Of a DNA stretch of 64,000 bases, positions 47,438 to 55,779 are shown one piece after another; the stretch's first letter is position 1; each line of letters begins with the position of its first letter. The stretch spans positions 186,001 through 250,000 of the forward strand of contig NZ_FZOU01000003.1 in NCBI RefSeq assembly GCF_900188085.1, read 5' to 3'. The notes below the pieces were generated by a model, which saw only the letters and a program-made list of their open reading frames with translations, was not told the origin of the DNA and ran no database searches. This DNA is from Granulicella rosea (GTDB lineage: Bacteria > Acidobacteriota > Terriglobia > Terriglobales > Acidobacteriaceae). The translations under genes and the position numbers were made by a program.

Positions 47438-49207
47438 TTAAGTGCTGGAGTAGACGCGCGGACGCGGCTTGATGTGGCTGATGTCGACATCCTCGAACGA
47501 GATGCTCGGCGCGCCGTCGACGAACGCCGCCTTGGTCGTCTTCAGGAACTGCTCGTCGTTGCGATTCGGAAAGTCCGGCTTGTAGTGTGCGCCGCGGCTC
47601 TCGTCGCGCTGGCGAGCGCCCTGCACGATCACGCGTGCGAGCTCCAGCATGTTGTAGAGCTGGCGCGTGAAGGCGAAGCTCGTATTCGCCCACTGGCTCT
47701 TGTCCGAGAGGTTGACGTTCTTGTAGCGGCCCAGCAGTTCGACGATCTTCGCATCCGCCTCGTCCAGGCCTGCGTTGTAGCGGACGATGGTCGCGTGCTT
47801 GGTCATCGTCTCGCCCAGTTCGCGCCAGATCTTGAACGGGTTCTCCGTGCCGGCGTTGTTCAGCAGGCCGGAGTTCTTCTGCTTCTGACGCGCCAGCTCT
47901 TCGGCGTGTCCGCCATCGCCCACCTGCGCGGGCAGAGCCTTGGCGTACTGCAGCGCCTGCGGGCCCGCGACAAAGCCGCCGTAGATGCACGACAGCAGCG
48001 AGTTCGCACCCAGGCGGTTCGCGCCGTGGATCGAGTAGTCGGCCTCACCCGCCGCAAAGACGCCGGGGATATTCGTCTGTTGCTGGAAGTCCACCCACAG
48101 GCCGCCCATCGTGTAGTGCATGCCGGGGAAGATCTTCATCGGCACCTCGCGCGGATCGTCGCCGACGAACTTCTCGTAGATCTCCAGAATTCCCTCGAGC
48201 TTGTGCAGCCGGGCCTTCGGCAGGTGCGTCAGGTCGAGATAAACCATCGGCTGACCGTCGATACCCATGTTGTCTTCGTAGACGATCTTGAAGATCTCGC
48301 GGGTGGCGATGTCGCGCGGCACCAGGTTGCCGTACTTCGGATAACGCTCTTCGAGGAAGTAGTAGCGGTCGGCCTCGGGGATCGAGCGGGCGACGCGCTT
48401 ATCGTTTCGGTCGCGCGGAACCCACACGCGTCCGCCCTCGCCGCGCGCAGACTCGGACATGAGGCGCAGCTTATCTTCGCCGGGGATGGCGGTCGGGTGT
48501 ACCTGGATGAACTCGCCGTTCGCGTAGAACGCGCCCTGCTGGTACAGCGCCGACTGCGCCGAGCCGGTGCAGACGACCGAGTTCGTGCTCTTGCCGAAGA
48601 TCGCGCCGTTGCCGCCGGTGCAGATAATGACCGCGTCGGCGGGGAAGGTGCGTGTCTCCATCGAGCGGAGGTCCATGGCGCAGATGCCGCGTGCCTCGCC
48701 CTTCGAGCCCAGCACGGCGGAGAGGAACTCCCAGCCCTCGTACTTCTTGACCTTGCCCTCGGCCTCGTAGCGGCGAACCTGTTCATCCAGCGCATAAAGC
48801 AGCTGTTGACCCGTCGTCGCGCCGGCGAAGGCCGTGCGCTGGTACAGCGTGCCGCCGAAGCGGCGGAAGTCCAGCAGGCCCTCGGGCGTGCGGTTGAAGG
48901 GCACGCCCATGCGGTCGAGCAGGTCGATGATGGCCGGACCCTGCGCGGTCATGTTCTTGACCGGCGTCTGGTTGGCGAGGAAGTCGCCGCCGTAGACGGT
49001 GTCGTCGAAGTGCTTGAGGACGGAGTCGCCCTCGCCCTTGAGGTCCTTGGCCGCGTTGATGCCGCCCTGCGCGCAGACCGAGTGCGACCGCTTGACGGGC
49101 ACGATGGAGAAGAGGTCGACCGTGCCGCCGGCCTCGGCGATCTTGATGACGGCGGCGAGGCCGGCGAGGCCTCCGCCTACGACGATGATTCTTGGTGTGG
49201 CTGCCAT
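47438..49207 (-). CDS. sdhA: Succinate dehydrogenase flavoprotein subunit
   Basis: 589 residues. FAD-binding IIVVGGGLAGLAAVIKIAEAG, SHSVCAQGGINAA with covalent-FAD context (His at about 41), catalytic region FIQVHPTAIPG and SARGEGGRVW, HTYTMGG-like HYTMGGLWVDF and GANRLGANSLLSC. Oxidises succinate to fumarate, or reverse. Confidence 0.96.
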   Translation of the reverse strand: MAATPRIIVVGGGLAGLAAVIKIAEAGGTVDLFSIVPVKRSHSVCAQGGINAAKDLKGEGDSVLKHFDDTVYGGDFLANQTPVKNMTAQGPAIIDLLDRMGVPFNRTPEGLLDFRRFGGTLYQRTAFAGATTGQQLLYALDEQVRRYEAEGKVKKYEGWEFLSAVLGSKGEARGICAMDLRSMETRTFPADAVIICTGGNGAIFGKSTNSVVCTGSAQSALYQQGAFYANGEFIQVHPTAIPGEDKLRLMSESARGEGGRVWVPRDRNDKRVARSIPEADRYYFLEERYPKYGNLVPRDIATREIFKIVYEDNMGIDGQPMVYLDLTHLPKARLHKLEGILEIYEKFVGDDPREVPMKIFPGMHYTMGGLWVDFQQQTNIPGVFAAGEADYSIHGANRLGANSLLSCIYGGFVAGPQALQYAKALPAQVGDGGHAEELARQKQKNSGLLNNAGTENPFKIWRELGETMTKHATIVRYNAGLDEADAKIVELLGRYKNVNLSDKSQWANTSFAFTRQLYNMLELARVIVQGARQRDESRGAHYKPDFPNRNDEQFLKTTKAAFVDGAPSISFEDVDISHIKPRPRVYSST

Positions 49208-49241
49208 GTGCGATTCCTATTCAGAGATTCCAAGAGCCTGT

Positions 49242-49505
49242 TCAAAAAAGATTTGCTACGACCTCAAGAGCAAGCCAGGATAGTCTGGAGCTTCTTTCAA
49301 GCCACTTGATGCGAGTACGAAGGGAACCCTTTGGAAGCTTCTCCTCGATTTGTGCGATTGCAGCGGAGGTCAAAGGTTTTTCGGAAACTTCTGTTTCATG
49401 GTGTCTGGCGAATTCTTTCAGCAGAGAGCGGCGCCGAAGGTCGGCAGCCATTGCCAAGGTGAAAAGTGCGAGGGCGACGGCTATGAAGGTTGTCGTTCCT
49501 ATCAT
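49242..49505 (-). CDS. Small membrane protein between sdhC and sdhA
   Basis: 87 residues. One N-terminal hydrophobic helix (about 4-20), a basic/charged middle (DLRRRSLLKEFARHHETE, about 22-39) and an amphipathic end. Unrecognised. The space to sdhA is 34 bp. About 100 bp separates it from the sdhC stop and contains the two-hairpin repeat. Confidence 0.55.
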   Translation of the reverse strand: MIGTTTFIAVALALFTLAMAADLRRRSLLKEFARHHETEVSEKPLTSAAIAQIEEKLPKGSLRTRIKWLERSSRLSWLALEVVANLF

Positions 49506-49507
49506 TT

Positions 49508-49577
49508 TCGTACCTCAAGGGCTAAAGCCCCGTTCTATCCTGGGCGTCGAACGGCACGGCTGAAGCCGTGCCCTTAA
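49508..49577. repeat. Dispersed two-hairpin repeat, copy 2
   Basis: Inverse orientation to 6114-6181. Contains GGGCTAAAGCCC (49519-49530) and GCACGGCTGAAGCCGTGC; the last 24 bp (49554-49577) are an exact match to copy 1. Confidence 0.8.
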
Positions 49578-49602
49578 CAAGGCGCATGCGGCAAAACTGT
49601 TA

Positions 49603-50385
49603 TTACTGGCGCGAGCCGTAATTCTCCGGATGCCTGAACTCTGTTGAAGGCGATGCCTGCGCCGTAACCGCAGGCTTCTCCGGCATCACATCATCCGGAG
49701 CGGGCGGCGCCATCACGATCGAAACAATGCTGGCCAGACCCATGATGCAGAGCGCCGTGCCGAACGCCGCGCAGATATAGCCGAAGCGCTTGCGGGCCTT
49801 GTCGCCAGGCGTGATTCCCCATTTGGCTGCGAAGAGCCAGATGCCGTAGGCGAAGTGCCAGGTCGTCGCGATCATCGCGATGACGTAGATCGCGAGCATC
49901 CAGGGATTTGAGAGCTCATGCTGCACCTTGGCGAATGCCGCGCCGGGATGCTCCGGCAGGCTGACGCCCGAAAAGCGCTGCCGCCAGACGTGCTGCCCGA
50001 TATAGAGCAGCGCGATGATGCCCGTGACGCGCTGCATCACGTACATGTAGTTGCCGGCCCACGGGTAGACGTTGACGGTCGAGCGGCCCCGGAAGGCGAT
50101 GAAGACGCCGTAGAGCGCGTGGAAGGCCAGCGGAATGAAGATGAACGCCCACTCCAGCACGCGGACCAGCGGCAGGGAGTTGAGGAACTGGACCTGCTTG
50201 GCGTAGGCCAGCGGCCCGTTCAGGATCTCGAAGTTCGAGATGATGTGCTCGATCAGGAACGCGCCGATGGGCACGATGCCCGAGAGCGAGTGCAGGCGGC
50301 GCCACAGGAAGGAGTTGCCCTGTCCGGCGCGCAAGGGCTGGACGCCTTTGCGGATCGTGTTTGCGGGAGGTGCGGTGGTGGCCAT
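49603..50385 (-). CDS. sdhC: Succinate dehydrogenase cytochrome b558-type membrane subunit
   Basis: 260 residues from ATG 50385 (AGGAG at 7-nt spacing). Five hydrophobic segments; histidines in RRLHSLSG, FLIEHII, PLAFHALYG, YIGQHVWR and TTWHFAYGIW give enough ligands for a di-heme b558 anchor. Single-anchor type B enzyme; no sdhD in the operon, fitting menaquinone-using SDHs. First gene of the operon. Confidence 0.92.
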   Translation of the reverse strand: MATTAPPANTIRKGVQPLRAGQGNSFLWRRLHSLSGIVPIGAFLIEHIISNFEILNGPLAYAKQVQFLNSLPLVRVLEWAFIFIPLAFHALYGVFIAFRGRSTVNVYPWAGNYMYVMQRVTGIIALLYIGQHVWRQRFSGVSLPEHPGAAFAKVQHELSNPWMLAIYVIAMIATTWHFAYGIWLFAAKWGITPGDKARKRFGYICAAFGTALCIMGLASIVSIVMAPPAPDDVMPEKPAVTAQASPSTEFRHPENYGSRQ

Positions 50386-50521
50386 GGACAGGCTCCTGGG
50401 TGTTGCGTGTCGCGAATGCTTAACAGGTGCGGCAGGCTGATTATTCCGCTCCGGTTGTGGGAGCGTCAAGAAAACTGGCGGGATTGGTGCGATTAGCGGA
50501 AGGTTTGTGCGAATTCTATGA

Positions 50522-51142
50522 TCACGCGAAATCTGCGCTCTTCAATTTCGCCAGCAGATCGGCCAGCGCCCGCCCGCGATGGCTCAGCGACAGCCGGGTT
50601 TCGATATCCAGCTCGGCCATCGTCTCGTCGTGCTCGGAGATCAGGAAGATAGGGTCGTAGCCGAAGCCGCCGTTGCCGGTGGGCGTGTCGAGCAGGATGC
50701 CGTCGACGTCGCCCGTGCCGATGGCGATCACCTCGCCGTCGCGTGCTGCGATGAGGACGCAGCGGTAGCGGGCGTAGCGGTCTTCTCCGGTGAGGTGCCG
50801 CGTGCGGTCGAGCAGGCAGGCGAGGTTGCGCTGGTCGGTTGTGACCCCCGGCGTGGCGGGGAAGCCTTCGTCGTCGGCGTAGCGCGCGGAGCGGACGCCG
50901 GGTGCACCGCCGAGCGCGTCCAGCTCGATGCCGGAGTCGTCGGCCAGCACGATCTGGCCCGGCGCGATGGCCGAGTAGGCGAGCGCCTTGATGCGCGCGT
51001 TGCCTTCGAAGGTGTCGGCGGTCTCGTCCGGTGCGGGGATGCTGGCGATGTTCGGCAGCGGCGCGATGGTGACGCCGGGCGTGGCGGCTGCGGCGAAGTC
51101 GCGGAGCTTGCCGGGGTTGGTCGTGGCGACGTAGAGGATCAT
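50522..51142 (-). CDS. rdgB: XTP/dITP diphosphatase (RdgB/HAM1)
   Basis: 206 residues. ILYVATTNPGKLRDF (N-terminus), ETADTFEGNARIKA, VLADDSGIELDALGGAPGVRSARY (about 67-90), GFGYDPIF, SHRGRALADL at the end. Removes ITP/XTP from the nucleotide pool. Confidence 0.96.
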   Translation of the reverse strand: MILYVATTNPGKLRDFAAAATPGVTIAPLPNIASIPAPDETADTFEGNARIKALAYSAIAPGQIVLADDSGIELDALGGAPGVRSARYADDEGFPATPGVTTDQRNLACLLDRTRHLTGEDRYARYRCVLIAARDGEVIAIGTGDVDGILLDTPTGNGGFGYDPIFLISEHDETMAELDIETRLSLSHRGRALADLLAKLKSADFA

Positions 51143-51166
51143 GCTTCAAGGTTAGTACAGATGTCC

Positions 51167-51268
51167 GGGCGCCCCATCCTTTCCAGGCTTCATCGGAAAG
51201 GGTGGGACGTATTCGGTTCGAGCCTGTTGCGTCCCACCCTTCGCAAAGGTGCGAAGGATGGGGCACCC
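51167..51268. repeat. Nested inverted repeat, clover-leaf shape
   Basis: Outer arms 51167-51181 and 51254-51268 pair over 15 bp with one mismatch. Inside are three competing or coexisting hairpins: 51178-51184/51195-51201 (CCTTTCC/GGAAAGG), 51198-51209/51230-51241 (AAGGGTGGGACG/CGTCCCACCCTT, perfect 12 bp) and 51238-51244/51251-51257 (CCTTCGC/GCGAAGG). It lies between the rdgB start and the end of the next gene. Confidence 0.85.
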
Positions 51269-51276
51269 TGGTATCT

Positions 51277-52647
51277 TCACTGCACGATGCGGAAGCGCAC
51301 GAACGCCACCGCGCCCAACGGAGTGCGTCCATAGGTGGAGACCAGCGCATCCGGCGCTCGATAGACCGTGAACTGTGCCCCAGGTGCGGCCAGAAGGTGC
51401 GGCGCGACCTTGTAGTCGCGGTCGTAGCCCAGCGTATACGCCTGTACATGGCCGACGGGCAGCTCCGGGCCGGTTGGGTTCACGAGCTCGCTGGTGCGCG
51501 CGGCGGATTCGATCCGCACCCAGGCATAGTTGCGCGTGTGGAACTTGAGCAGCGACTCGGCGAGGTAGCTGTCGGCGATGGTGTTGTCGGCGAGCGATCT
51601 GGTATGGCCCCAGAGCAGCGTGTTGGACCAGTCGCCGGTCGCGTGTGTCGCCATGTCCATGCCGGGCATGGAGGTCGTATCGTGATGCGCGCCGAGGGGC
51701 CGGTTATACATGACGCTGGCGGTCTGGCGCTGCTGATCTTCGGTGGGGTGCAACTGCTCTGGGGCCGTAATGTGCGCGACGGAGTACTGCCCGGACCAGT
51801 TGCGCGTGGGCGAGATCGTCAGTCGCGCGGAGTAGCTGTCGACCGCATGGCCGTTGGCCGAGGGCTCCGGCTGCCAGCGCGCCTCGGTGGGTTCTTCGCC
51901 GTGGAAGCCCGAGCCTTCGATCCGCGCCCATTTATACGTCAGGCCGGCGGTGACGACGTTCATCGCGATGTGGCTGGAGTCCTGCTGGTGGTGCCCGAGC
52001 GCGGCGATGGGATCTTCCGAAGCCGAGAGCCGGTGCGGATACGCGGTCGGGCCCAGCGCGGGGTCGCCCACCGGCGCGGCGTAGAGGCTCAGCAGCGCGT
52101 GCTGGCCCAGGCGCAGGTCGTAGAGCGCGGTGATCTCCATGAAGAAGTCGTGCGGGTGCTGGCCGTCGACGATGGGCCTGCCAAAGGCGGTCTCGCCCTG
52201 CTGAAAGAGCTCCGGATAGAAACGCCCAGTGACGGTCGCGGGTTCAAGCGAGAACATCGCGCGCAGCGTGATCTGCCCGTTGCCGCCGAGCGGATGCATG
52301 GCCATGGGCATGATCCAGTTGGTCGAGAAGAGCTTGTCGCCGCCGCGGGAGTTGTCGGCTTGCTGCTGCGTGTCCGCGACGAAGGCGTTGCCGTGCAGCA
52401 TGGTCATCCAGCCATGGTGCTGGCCCATCCACATGGGCGCGGGCGTGCTGGCTGGCTCGGTGCTGGTGCCGGAGTCGGTGTGCTGCCAGATCGTGCCTGA
52501 GAGCGGGTCGGCGTGCTTCGTGCCGGGCGCGCTCATGTTCATGCCTGGCATATCGGGCATGATGCTTTGCTGGGCTGTTGCAAGCGTTACAAACGATGCG
52601 AAGAACAGGCACGCAACTGCGCGCGTAGCGATACGGGGGAACGGCAT
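51277..52647 (-). CDS. Secreted Met/His-rich protein, probable outer-membrane beta-barrel
   Basis: 456 residues. Signal peptide about 1-25 ending TATAQ. A Met-rich N-terminal stretch (MPDMPGMNM, about 30-38) and another inside (SMPGMDMATHATGD, about 325) suggest copper or other soft-metal binding. The rest is beta-rich with alternating aromatic residues (VTAGLTYKWARIEGSGFHGEEPTE, YSARLTISPTRNWSGQYSVAHI) and ends in a phenylalanine-containing strand (VAFVRFRIVQ), compatible with an outer-membrane barrel. Function not known. Confidence 0.65.
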   Translation of the reverse strand: MPFPRIATRAVACLFFASFVTLATAQQSIMPDMPGMNMSAPGTKHADPLSGTIWQHTDSGTSTEPASTPAPMWMGQHHGWMTMLHGNAFVADTQQQADNSRGGDKLFSTNWIMPMAMHPLGGNGQITLRAMFSLEPATVTGRFYPELFQQGETAFGRPIVDGQHPHDFFMEITALYDLRLGQHALLSLYAAPVGDPALGPTAYPHRLSASEDPIAALGHHQQDSSHIAMNVVTAGLTYKWARIEGSGFHGEEPTEARWQPEPSANGHAVDSYSARLTISPTRNWSGQYSVAHITAPEQLHPTEDQQRQTASVMYNRPLGAHHDTTSMPGMDMATHATGDWSNTLLWGHTRSLADNTIADSYLAESLLKFHTRNYAWVRIESAARTSELVNPTGPELPVGHVQAYTLGYDRDYKVAPHLLAAPGAQFTVYRAPDALVSTYGRTPLGAVAFVRFRIVQ

Positions 52648-52718
52648 GGGTCTACTCTCCGGGGCTCGTGTGCGATGTTTTGCGGGATGGTCGAGACGCT
52701 GGCGGATGAAGTAGGAAA

Positions 52719-53102
52719 TCAGATGCGGAGTGCGACCAGCCTGGGCGGTGGAGGAGAGGTCGCGGCGATGCGTGTGGCGCGTACGAACGACGCAGGCCTC
52801 AGCATGGGCAGCGGCTCAAGCGACGCGAAGATGAGCGCAGGTTGAATCGTGGCTGCAGCCGCGATATGCGCAGGCGGTAGGTCCTGCGGTGCGGTGCAGC
52901 AGCCGAGTTCGACGCTCGCCGGAGTCTGGCGCGAGCAGCACGGGCTGCAGTCTGCCTCGACGCTGGCGGCCTGCGCGATGGGCATGTGAGGCATGGTTGC
53001 CAGGCATGTCGTCGGGCCTGTGGCAAAGGCGATCAGGCACAGCATCGCGAGGAGGATGCGAAGCCGCATCGTCACGCGCGCCGGGTTGGCCCTGTTCGCC
53101 AT
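52719..53102 (-). CDS. Small secreted Cys-rich protein
   Basis: 127 residues. N-terminal hydrophobic segment (about 14-30) with signal-peptide character; then MPHMPIAQ and cysteine clusters CSPCCS (about 52-57) and GCC (about 67). Similar in layout to small proteins next to copper-responsive genes, but no family is assigned. Lies 71 bp upstream of the Met/His-rich gene on the same strand and is divergent from yjbQ, 42 bp apart. Confidence 0.6.
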   Translation of the reverse strand: MANRANPARVTMRLRILLAMLCLIAFATGPTTCLATMPHMPIAQAASVEADCSPCCSRQTPASVELGCCTAPQDLPPAHIAAAATIQPALIFASLEPLPMLRPASFVRATRIAATSPPPPRLVALRI

Positions 53103-53144
53103 AGACTGAGTATAACGCTACGCAACCACAATTCAGGAGAGAAC

Positions 53145-53576
53145 ATGGCCTCGATGAAGGCGCACACCGAGTATCTGACATTCAACACCAGCAAGCGTTA
53201 CGAGATGGTTCACATCACCGATCAGGTGGAGCGCATCGTACGCCAGAGCGGAGTGATCGATGGCCTGTGCTTCGTCTCGCCGATGCACATCACGGCGGCG
53301 ATCTACGTGAACGACCATGAGAATGGGTTGATCGAAGACATCGGCACGTGGCTTGAAAAGCTGGCGCCCTCGTGGCCCGGCTACAAGCATCACCAGACCG
53401 GCGAGGATAACGCCGATGCGCACCTGAAGGCCTTGCTGCTTCACCATGAGACGACGCTGCCCATCACGCGTGGCCGGTTGGATCTCGGGCAGTGGCAACG
53501 CATCTTCTATGCGGAGTTCGACGGTCAGCGCAGCAAGCGCGTCATTGTGAAGATTCTGGGCGTTTCAGCAGAATGA
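53145..53576 (+). CDS. YjbQ/UPF0047 family protein
   Basis: 143 residues, AGGAGAGAAC just before ATG. UPF0047 signature: [20 protein letters not shown] (about 44-63), [17 protein letters not shown] (about 88) and the terminal [20 protein letters not shown] region. One family member has weak thiamine-phosphate synthase activity; the physiological role is uncertain. Its 3' end overlaps that of convergent motB by 35 bp. Confidence 0.93.
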   Translation: MASMKAHTEYLTFNTSKRYEMVHITDQVERIVRQSGVIDGLCFVSPMHITAAIYVNDHENGLIEDIGTWLEKLAPSWPGYKHHQTGEDNADAHLKALLLHHETTLPITRGRLDLGQWQRIFYAEFDGQRSKRVIVKILGVSAE

Positions 53577-54297
53577 TGTCGACGCGCCGGTTCTGCGCGC
53601 GGCCCTCTTCGGTGGCGTTGCTGGCCGCGGGTTGATACTCCGCGAAGCCGGTGGCCGAGATGAGCTTTGGCGATACCTTGCCGGCGGCGAGCACCATGCG
53701 CGTGATCGTCGCCGCGCGCGCGGTCGAAAGCTCCCAGTTGGTGGCGAACTGCTGGTTGTGGATGGGCACGTTGTCGGTGTGGCCTTCTACGTGGATGGCC
53801 TGATCCGGCAGCGCGCTCGCCACCTCGGCGACGATCTCTTCGGCGCCCGCGCGCACATCGGCCGAGCCCGAAGGGAAGAAGCCCGCCTCGCGCAGGCTGA
53901 TGACCAGCCCATCATCGGTGGTGTGCATGCTGATGGCGCCTGCGGCAAGACGCTTGCGTTCGACCGCCTTCTTCATCACCTCGCTGACATGCTCCTGCAC
54001 GCGCTTCTGCGCCAGCTCCTGCGGCGTGGGGATGGGCAGGCCGAAGGGCGCGGGCTTCGACGAGCGGCCCACCGCGGCGTCCTGCGCGATGGGCGGCGTC
54101 TTCGAGTGCTGATCGAAGATGCCGTCGTGCGTGAAGGCGGACTGCATCGCGATGGCAAGCTGCACCTGCTTGCGCTTGTCCGTCTGGCCGGCCGCGAACA
54201 GAACGACGAAGAACGCAAACAGCAGCGTGATGAAGTCCGCGTAAGAGACCAGCCAGCGCTCATGATTCACATGCTCGGGATGCTTCTTCTTGCTCAT
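53542..54297 (-). CDS. motB: Flagellar motor stator protein MotB
   Basis: 251 residues. Transmembrane helix [18 protein letters not shown] with the proton-carrying Asp21, followed by a plug/linker, and an OmpA-like peptidoglycan-binding domain (EGHTDNVPI about 170, NWELSTARA about 185). Anchors the stator to the cell wall. The ATG overlaps motA by 4 bp. Confidence 0.95.
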   Translation of the reverse strand: MSKKKHPEHVNHERWLVSYADFITLLFAFFVVLFAAGQTDKRKQVQLAIAMQSAFTHDGIFDQHSKTPPIAQDAAVGRSSKPAPFGLPIPTPQELAQKRVQEHVSEVMKKAVERKRLAAGAISMHTTDDGLVISLREAGFFPSGSADVRAGAEEIVAEVASALPDQAIHVEGHTDNVPIHNQQFATNWELSTARAATITRMVLAAGKVSPKLISATGFAEYQPAASNATEEGRAQNRRVDIILLKRPESSQ

Positions 54298-55091
54298 GCC
54301 TGCGCCTCCTGCGGCTGGCGCGCGCCCTCTGCCGCCGGCTTGTGTCCGGTCTCGAAGAGATAGGTGCGCAGCTTGGTCTCGATCATGCGCGGGTTCATGC
54401 CTTCGAGGATGGAGATGACGCCCTCGAGCATCATCTCCTTGATCATGGTCTCTTCGCGGTGGCGAAACTTCAGTTTGCCCGCGGCGGGGAGACAGATCAG
54501 ATTGGCCATCGCGACGCCGTAGATGGTGGCGACGAAGGCCGTTGCAATGCCGCGTCCGACCTCGTCGATGTTGTCGAGATTCTTCATCACCTGGATGAGT
54601 CCGAGCACGGCGCCGATGATGCCGACGGTCGGCGAGTAGCCTCCCATGGCTTCGAAGACCGCGGGGATCTTCTCTTCGATCTCGCTCTTATTCTCAAGCT
54701 CAAGCTGCATGATCTTGCGCACCTCGCTCGACTCCGTGCCGTCGACCGCGAGCATCAAAGCCTGCTTGAGGAAAGGGTCGTTGACCTGCGCGAGGTCGCC
54801 GTCGAGCGAGACGATGCCGCTTTTGCGCGCCTTGTTGGCGAACTCGACGATCTGCATCAGGATGGCCTCGCCATCGGCGCCCTTGTGCAGGAAGACCTTG
54901 ACGAGATCCTTGCATGCCGCGAGAAAGATGTTCATGGGAAACTGCAGCATGACCGCGCCGATGGTTCCGCCGACGACGATCATCGCCGCCGTGGGCTGGG
55001 TGATCTGGCCGATGTTGCCGCCTTCGATCATCATCCCGGCGAGGATGCCGACGATGGCGAGGATGATGCCGCCTATGCTGGCGATGTCCAT
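54294..55091 (-). CDS. motA: Flagellar motor stator protein MotA
   Basis: 265 residues, four transmembrane segments. MotA motifs: IVGGTIGAVMLQFP, the cytoplasmic loop with GDLAQVNDPFLKQAL, and GGYSPTVGIIGAVLGLI (conserved prolines, about 150-166). Forms the proton channel with MotB. First gene of the motAB pair, 66 bp after flbD. Confidence 0.95.
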   Translation of the reverse strand: MDIASIGGIILAIVGILAGMMIEGGNIGQITQPTAAMIVVGGTIGAVMLQFPMNIFLAACKDLVKVFLHKGADGEAILMQIVEFANKARKSGIVSLDGDLAQVNDPFLKQALMLAVDGTESSEVRKIMQLELENKSEIEEKIPAVFEAMGGYSPTVGIIGAVLGLIQVMKNLDNIDEVGRGIATAFVATIYGVAMANLICLPAAGKLKFRHREETMIKEMMLEGVISILEGMNPRMIETKLRTYLFETGHKPAAEGARQPQEAQA

Positions 55092-55157
55092 TGCTTGAAC
55101 TCCTTTGGCGCGTGTGACAAATGTGGGGTCGAACTCAATATGTAACGCAGTGTGAAC

Positions 55158-55406
55158 TTATTCCGAGGTTGCCCGAACGGCTTCAAGCGCGGAGACGGCG
55201 CCGCGCGAAGGATAGCGCCAGGCCTGGCTGAGAATGCTGCTGTGATAGTTGAGGATGAGCTCTTCCAGCGTCTCGCAGGATTCGAGCACGATGAGTTTTT
55301 CGCCCGTCACCAGCGTCAGCGTGGTGTCGGGGGTGGCCTCGGCAAACTTGATGAGGTCGCAGTTGACGACCAGCCGGTGACCGTTGAGACGGGTAAGTTC
55401 GATCAT
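55158..55406 (-). CDS. flbD: FlbD-like flagellar protein
   Basis: 82 residues, slightly longer than the about 65-70 usual. IELTRLNGHRLVVNCDLIKFAEATPDTTLTLVTGEKLIVLES is the FlbD/SwrD core; such proteins raise motor torque. Upstream of motA on the same strand, in the flagellar block. Confidence 0.9.
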   Translation of the reverse strand: MIELTRLNGHRLVVNCDLIKFAEATPDTTLTLVTGEKLIVLESCETLEELILNYHSSILSQAWRYPSRGAVSALEAVRATSE

Positions 55407-55779
55407 GGTTCGATACGCTCCCTGCGTGATGTATCGGCGGGGAAGAGCGCGGCGATAGTCGCGGAGCGAGCTGCGATTGCGTACCCGCGGACGCCGTCCG
55501 GCGGATCGCCGCCTCTATTGTCGTTACCGGCGAGCGATTCGAGATAACTCGCCCAACCTGTAACTAAGAGGAATGTTACTTTTCGCGCGGCGCTTGCATT
55601 TACAGGGCCACTGGTGCTAATGGTGTCCGACCCAACGCCGATGTAGTGAAAGAACGCGGGGCCAACCGCACGCTGAACCGGTAAGAACAAGGCAATCCTG
55701 CTTTGTTCGTCACGCTGGCGCAGCACCCGGGCAAGGCGTTGCGGTAACTCAAATTCGGATCAGTACAGGAGCGGAATCC
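55407..55779. promoter_or_regulatory. Flagellar divergent control region between flbD and fliC
   Basis: 373-bp gene-free region. An open frame on the minus strand (55403-55726) has no convincing start or family and is not called. Apart from the candidate sigma-28 site listed separately, no clear motif was found. Confidence 0.5.
55617..55644 (+). promoter_or_regulatory. Candidate sigma-28 (FliA) promoter of fliC
   Basis: CTAA (55617-55620), 16-nt spacer, GCCGATGT (55637-55644), against consensus TAAA-N15-GCCGATAA. It would give a leader of about 130 nt ahead of fliC. Confidence 0.4.

Noticed and set aside
47427..47990. Upstream extension of the 63-residue sdh-linked protein
   Set aside because: The extended part is a shadow of sdhA; the ATG at 47426 has its own ribosome site.
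51167..51268. tRNA or tmRNA gene at the clover-leaf repeat
   Set aside because: No T-loop GTTCRA, no anticodon stem of the right length, no CCA end; the arm lengths do not fit.
55403..55726. Minus-strand open frame upstream of fliC
   Set aside because: No family, no ribosome site, and it lies in the region expected to hold flagellar promoters.
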